Assembly: GCA_029881175.1 (NCBI GenBank)
Contig: JAOUNC010000095.1
Coordinates: 1-8,701 of the forward strand
DNA length: 8,701 bases
From: Nitrospirota bacterium
GTDB taxonomy: Bacteria; Nitrospirota; Nitrospiria; Nitrospirales; UBA8639
Direction of reading: 5' to 3'
The position numbers and the translations under genes are program-made. This document shows, one piece after another, positions 5,960-8,701 of this stretch; positions within the stretch are counted from its first letter, which is position 1, and every line of letters starts with the position of its first letter. The notes under the pieces were generated by a model, which was not told the DNA's origin, ran no database searches, and was given only the letters and a program-made list of their open reading frames with translations.

Positions 5960-6349
5960 TTACAATCTCCCGAGGAAATCGCCTAACCAGACGGCGGAAA
6001 GACCGAGGAAAACGTGGAGGATGATATTCGCGGAGGCTTTGAGGATGGCACCGTCTTTAAGAAGCGCCAGCGATTCGAATCCGAAGGTGGAATAGGTGGT
6101 AAAGCCACCGAGCACACCGATAAAGAGAAAGATGCGGATATCAGTGCCCAACAGGGATCGGGTTTCTGCTAGTCCATGAAGGAGGCCGATTAGGAGGCAT
6201 CCTAGGATGTTGACCGTGAGTGTCCCAACTGGAAAGCCTAATGCCGGGCTAAACCGGTTGAACAGGCCTGCCATGACGAACCGACTGATTGAGCCTAAAA
6301 ATCCGCCCACACCAACCCAGAGAAGTTGAGGTAATCCGTAAGGAGTCAT
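5960..6349 (-). CDS. crcB: FluC/CrcB fluoride channel
   Basis: This 129-residue inner-membrane protein of the Fluc family forms a dual-topology dimer that lets fluoride leave the cell. Four hydrophobic segments fit the family fold. Diagnostic motifs are GGFLGSISRF (15-24), GTLTVNILG (42-50, with the pore asparagine N47) and GVLGGFTTYSTFGFES (78-93). The last contains the TTxSTF segment that lines the fluoride path and sits next to the central Na+ site. The first phenylalanine of the usual TTFSTF is tyrosine here (Y86); F89 is kept. The gene lies 91 bp downstream of the ROK kinase stop on the same strand, so cotranscription is possible. The ATG at 6347-6349 has no clear ribosome-binding site. 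I looked for a crcB-type fluoride riboswitch upstream and could not recognise one. Confidence 0.92.
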   Translation of the reverse strand: MTPYGLPQLLWVGVGGFLGSISRFVMAGLFNRFSPALGFPVGTLTVNILGCLLIGLLHGLAETRSLLGTDIRIFLFIGVLGGFTTYSTFGFESLALLKDGAILKASANIILHVFLGLSAVWLGDFLGRL

Positions 6350-6440
6350 GGTGGTGAATGGATCTCAGCCGATTTTGTTCAGGATGAAGAGGGCTGTAGG
6401 TTGTCGTGAAGGAATTTGAGCATTGAGCCGTTTGTGAGAT

Positions 6441-7271
6441 TCATGGCCTTTTTTTCTGCAGAGTTTTTGATGTTTTTTTTCTAGGAGCGCGTTTTTGTGC
6501 AGTTCCTTTGCCGAGGCCCTTGGTTGCAGGTGTAAGGATGACATTGGAATCGGCCCAGAGCGCGATTCCCCCCAGGAGACCTGCCGTGTTGGAGACTATC
6601 GTGGCATGAGATGGCAAGGCAATGGTGACCTTTTTGCCATTACCTCCGCCTATGTACAGATGGTCGAAATTGATCACTCGATCTAAGAGCTCAATGGCTT
6701 TGGCCAGACGGACGTTCCATCTCTTTTTCCCCACCACTTTCAGTGCATGGGCACCCAATTGGACTTCGTAGGTTTGTCGCTTTCGAAAGGGATGGTGGGC
6801 AATTTCCAAATTAGGCACGAGGTGTCCATTCACAAATAGCGCCGTTCCAAATCCGGTTCCCAAGGTAATGACCAGTTCTACTCCTTGGCCTTTGATCGCT
6901 CCATAGCCTTGCACATCCGCATCATTGGCTGCCCGAGCCGGCTTCTTAAGTTGTCGTTCCAATTCTTGAACGAGATTGGTTCCAGGCCAGGATGGATCCA
7001 GGTTAGGCGCTGTTTTGACCTGGCCCTGATGAATGACGCCGGGAAATCCCACCGAAACTCGATCAAAACTTCCCAATCCCTGCACAAGTTCTGCAATGCC
7101 CGCGAACACGGCTTGTGGTGTGGAAGGCTGTGGTGTGACGATCCGAAAGCGTTCCCCCATGGGTTGTCCTGTTGGGCTGAGAAGAATCCCTTTGATCCCC
7201 GATCCGCCAATATCAATCGCGAGGGTGATGGGTTGCTGTGCTGGAGTTGATCGTTTCTGAGTTGAGGCCAT
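6441..7271 (-). CDS. ROK-family kinase, polyphosphate-glucokinase-like
   Basis: This 276-residue cytosolic sugar kinase resembles actinobacterial polyphosphate glucokinases, which make glucose 6-phosphate from glucose and polyphosphate or ATP. Shared features, as I recall that family: phosphate-binding LAIDIGGSGIKG (17-28), IVTPQPSTPQAV (44-55), substrate motif VGFPGVIHQGQVKTAPNLD (74-92) and PSWPGTN (93-99). The catalytic aspartate lies in NDAD (116-119, D117), followed by LGTGFGT (137-143) and YIGGGNGKK (207-215). The CxCGxxGCxE zinc site of other ROK kinases is absent, as in PPGK. The expected GHL segment is replaced by AHHPFRK (158-164). The C-terminal 28 residues carry 11 Lys/Arg and no acidic residue. 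AAGGAG (7280-7285) sits 8 bases before the ATG. The gene starts 12 bp after the deaminase stop, so the two are surely cotranscribed. Phosphoryl donor and sugar remain inferred. Confidence 0.82.
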   Translation of the reverse strand: MASTQKRSTPAQQPITLAIDIGGSGIKGILLSPTGQPMGERFRIVTPQPSTPQAVFAGIAELVQGLGSFDRVSVGFPGVIHQGQVKTAPNLDPSWPGTNLVQELERQLKKPARAANDADVQGYGAIKGQGVELVITLGTGFGTALFVNGHLVPNLEIAHHPFRKRQTYEVQLGAHALKVVGKKRWNVRLAKAIELLDRVINFDHLYIGGGNGKKVTIALPSHATIVSNTAGLLGGIALWADSNVILTPATKGLGKGTAQKRAPRKKTSKTLQKKRP

Positions 7272-7279
7272 GCGCGATT

Positions 7280-7285
7280 CTCCTT
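7280..7285 (-). promoter_or_regulatory. Ribosome-binding site of the ROK kinase gene
   Basis: AAGGAG on the minus strand, 8 bases before the kinase ATG. Its 5' end overlaps the deaminase stop codon (7284-7286), so deaminase ribosomes terminate directly on it. That favours translational coupling of the two genes. Confidence 0.65.
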
Positions 7286-7898
7286 AACGAGGGGTTTCAA
7301 GAGACCCTTGCCTGCTGTTATAGACTTCTCCACCTTGTGTAACATAATTTTTTAAGACTTGAGTGGCGTTCAGACGTCCGATATCTGTCGTCACGGTGAT
7401 CCCTCGCTGCTCAAGCTCGGAGACCCAATTGCCAGGTTTTGGACCTTCATCAAACCCAATGGCTTCGGCATCGCTTCCTCGGGCTCCGCAGATCAAATGT
7501 CGGACACCTGACCAGCAAATGGCTCCAAGGCACATGGTACAGGGTTCACAACTGGTCACGAGTTCGTGCGGGGGTAGACCATTGGCGCCTAAATCATGGA
7601 CCACAAGTTTTTGCTGAGCCATCATGATGGCCACGATTTCCGCATGGGCAAGAGAACTCTGGGAAGAGAGGACCAGATTGATCCCAGGCGCGACTAATTC
7701 ATAGGTGTCTGTTCGGAAGACGCCTGCACCAAAAGGTCCCCCAGTGCCCTGTTCAATGTTGAGCTTGGACAATGTGGTCACAAGGTCCATGCGAGCTTCT
7801 GCTGTGGGGAAAGTGGAAGGCTGTTCTTGAAGAAAGTCTATTAGCCACTGCGGGAGCTCAAGTTGAAACCGTGGAAAGTTGCTTGTGAGGTTCTTCAT
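7284..7898 (-). CDS. Nucleoside/guanine deaminase-like protein (CDA fold)
   Basis: A zinc-dependent deaminase of the cytidine-deaminase superfamily, closest in pattern to GuaD/TadA-type proteins. Numbering from the ATG at 7898 (204 residues): GGPFGAGVF (53-61), then HAEIVAI with zinc ligand H85 and catalytic E87, then TSCEPCTMCLGAICWSG (115-131) with zinc ligands C120 and C123. A downstream AIGFDEGPKPGNW segment is typical of nucleoside deaminases rather than TadA. The N-terminal ~50 residues form an extension before the core. A free purine or nucleoside is the likely substrate; tRNA is less likely. The start is uncertain. The frame is open up to a TTG at 7931, but the good AAGGAG (7958-7963) is too far from either start, and the ATG has no nearby ribosome-binding site. 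It leads a probable operon with the ROK kinase gene. Confidence 0.85.
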   Translation of the reverse strand: MKNLTSNFPRFQLELPQWLIDFLQEQPSTFPTAEARMDLVTTLSKLNIEQGTGGPFGAGVFRTDTYELVAPGINLVLSSQSSLAHAEIVAIMMAQQKLVVHDLGANGLPPHELVTSCEPCTMCLGAICWSGVRHLICGARGSDAEAIGFDEGPKPGNWVSELEQRGITVTTDIGRLNATQVLKNYVTQGGEVYNSRQGSLETPR

Positions 7899-8055
7899 GA
7901 AGAGATTGATGTCTTTGGTTGGGAAAGGCAATGAGGCCTTGCGGGTGAAGAAAAATACTCCTTAAGGTCAATCATATTTTGATGAACCTGAAGCTCGTGT
8001 TACTTTAGCAAAAATTGTAACAGTACGGTTGGGTTATTGAAAGAAGGAGAGGGTG
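7899..8055. other. Divergent intergenic region between deaminase and SDR genes
   Basis: Both flanking genes read outward, so promoters for both should lie here. On the minus strand TATGAT (7971-7976) is a good -10 match, but no matching -35 stands at the right distance. On the + strand TTGATG (7979-7984), 16 bp, TACTTT (8001-8006) is a weak candidate. Neither is strong enough to call. Minus-strand AAGGAG at 7958-7963 points to an initiation site I cannot locate. Confidence 0.35.
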
Positions 8056-8701
8056 ATGCCAAAGACCTGGTCTCAACAAGTTCTAATTATCACAGGGGCT
8101 TCCGCTGGTATTGGTAAGGCCCTGGCGTATGCCTTAGCACCACATTCTCCCATCCTTGTCTTAGTCTCGAGAGATCGCGCACGATTAGAAGAGGTGGCTG
8201 AGACCTGTACAAGTTTAGGCGCGACCACGTTGGTGCTGCCAACGGATGTGGCTGATCCTCAGGCCTGTTCCGACATGGTTCAATGCGTCGTCTCCAAGTT
8301 TTCTAAGATCGATGTGCTGGTGAATAACGCTGGCATGTCCATGTGGTCAACGGTCGAGGATGTGCAAGATGTGACCCGGCTTCAACGCATCATGGACGTG
8401 AATTTTTTGGGAAGTGTGTATTGCACCAAATTCGCGTTGCCATACCTTAAGCTCACGCAAGGTCGGGTTGTCGCCATTTCCAGTGTCGCAAGTTTGACTG
8501 GCGTGCCCTCTCATGCCGTCTATTGTGCCAGCAAGCATGCCATGAACGGGTTTTTTGAATCGTTACGCATTGAGTTAGAAGGATCGGGGGTAAGCGTCAC
8601 AATCGTCGCGCCGGATTTTGTGCAGTCCGAAATTCATTCGCGAAGTCTCGGACCCGACGGAAAACCACTGGGCCGACTCCTTCAGGATCATGGTTCGTTC
8701 C
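8056..8701 (+). CDS. Short-chain dehydrogenase/reductase (5' part, cut by window end)
   Basis: A classical SDR with a Rossmann fold; about 215 codons are visible and the C-terminus is outside the window. Motifs in order: TGASAGIG for NAD(P) binding (residues ~13-20), a DVAD acidic motif after the fourth strand, NNAG (~92-95), VNFLGSVYCT (N of the tetrad), the catalytic serine in ISSVAS and YCASKHAMNGFF with catalytic Tyr and Lys. A basic SRDRARLE after the second strand suggests NADP(H) preference. The substrate cannot be predicted. GAAGGAG (about 8044-8050) is well placed before the ATG; by hand count the first base may be off by one, so I set the start by the downstream frame. It is transcribed divergently from the deaminase-kinase genes. 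Confidence 0.9.
   Translation, partial: MPKTWSQQVLIITGASAGIGKALAYALAPHSPILVLVSRDRARLEEVAETCTSLGATTLVLPTDVADPQACSDMVQCVVSKFSKIDVLVNNAGMSMWSTVEDVQDVTRLQRIMDVNFLGSVYCTKFALPYLKLTQGRVVAISSVASLTGVPSHAVYCASKHAMNGFFESLRIELEGSGVSVTIVAPDFVQSEIHSRSLGPDGKPLGRLLQDHGSF

Noticed and set aside
6350..6440. Possible fluoride riboswitch ahead of crcB
   Set aside because: The leader contains GGCTGAGATCC-like sequence, but I could not find the conserved GATGG and CTGATG blocks or the pseudoknot arrangement of the crcB motif. A covariance search would settle it.

Overview
The window reads like a chromosomal segment of moderate GC content from an environmental Gram-negative bacterium. The protein style (UvrA variant, PPGK-type ROK kinase, GuaD-like deaminase, FluC, SDR) reminds me of Nitrospirota/Nitrospira. 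That is a pattern-based impression, not a database result. Most of the window is housekeeping or ordinary accessory sequence. The unusual part is the left third.

Left part (1-2875). The 3' end of an unidentified + strand gene (to 266) meets, tail to tail, a broken copy of the last ~50 codons of uvrA on the minus strand (276-434). Next comes a compact accessory block of about 2.4 kb. It holds a VapBC-type toxin-antitoxin pair (521-1176) with a good promoter and a perfect inverted repeat that may be its operator. It also holds a 35-codon remnant of a tyrosine recombinase C-terminus (1280-1384) and a translationally coupled pair encoding a DUF4345-type membrane protein (1488-1901) and a lipoprotein with two DUF302-like domains (1898-2776). 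The intact uvrA gene then ends at 2876, in the same orientation as the broken copy. The block therefore lies between two diverged (~80% identical) copies of the uvrA 3' end, next to a dead integrase. This fits an old insertion, or a gene-replacement scar, at the uvrA 3' end.

Middle part (2876-5959). A full-length uvrA (about 938 residues) is on the minus strand. Its upstream spacer carries a plausible promoter, a REP-like 8-bp palindrome and short tandem repeats built on GGAATGACGG.

Right part (5960-8701). Three more minus-strand genes follow one another: a GuaD/TadA-like deaminase, a polyphosphate-glucokinase-like ROK kinase 12 bp downstream of it, and a FluC/CrcB fluoride channel 91 bp further on. 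The first two are very probably cotranscribed. After a divergent intergenic region, a + strand short-chain dehydrogenase/reductase runs off the window end.

Functionally, the conserved genes cover DNA nucleotide-excision repair (UvrA), fluoride export (FluC), sugar phosphorylation (ROK kinase), nucleobase deamination and a redox enzyme of unknown substrate. The accessory block adds a toxin-antitoxin module and an uncharacterised envelope gene pair. I found no tRNA, rRNA, CRISPR array or intact mobile element.
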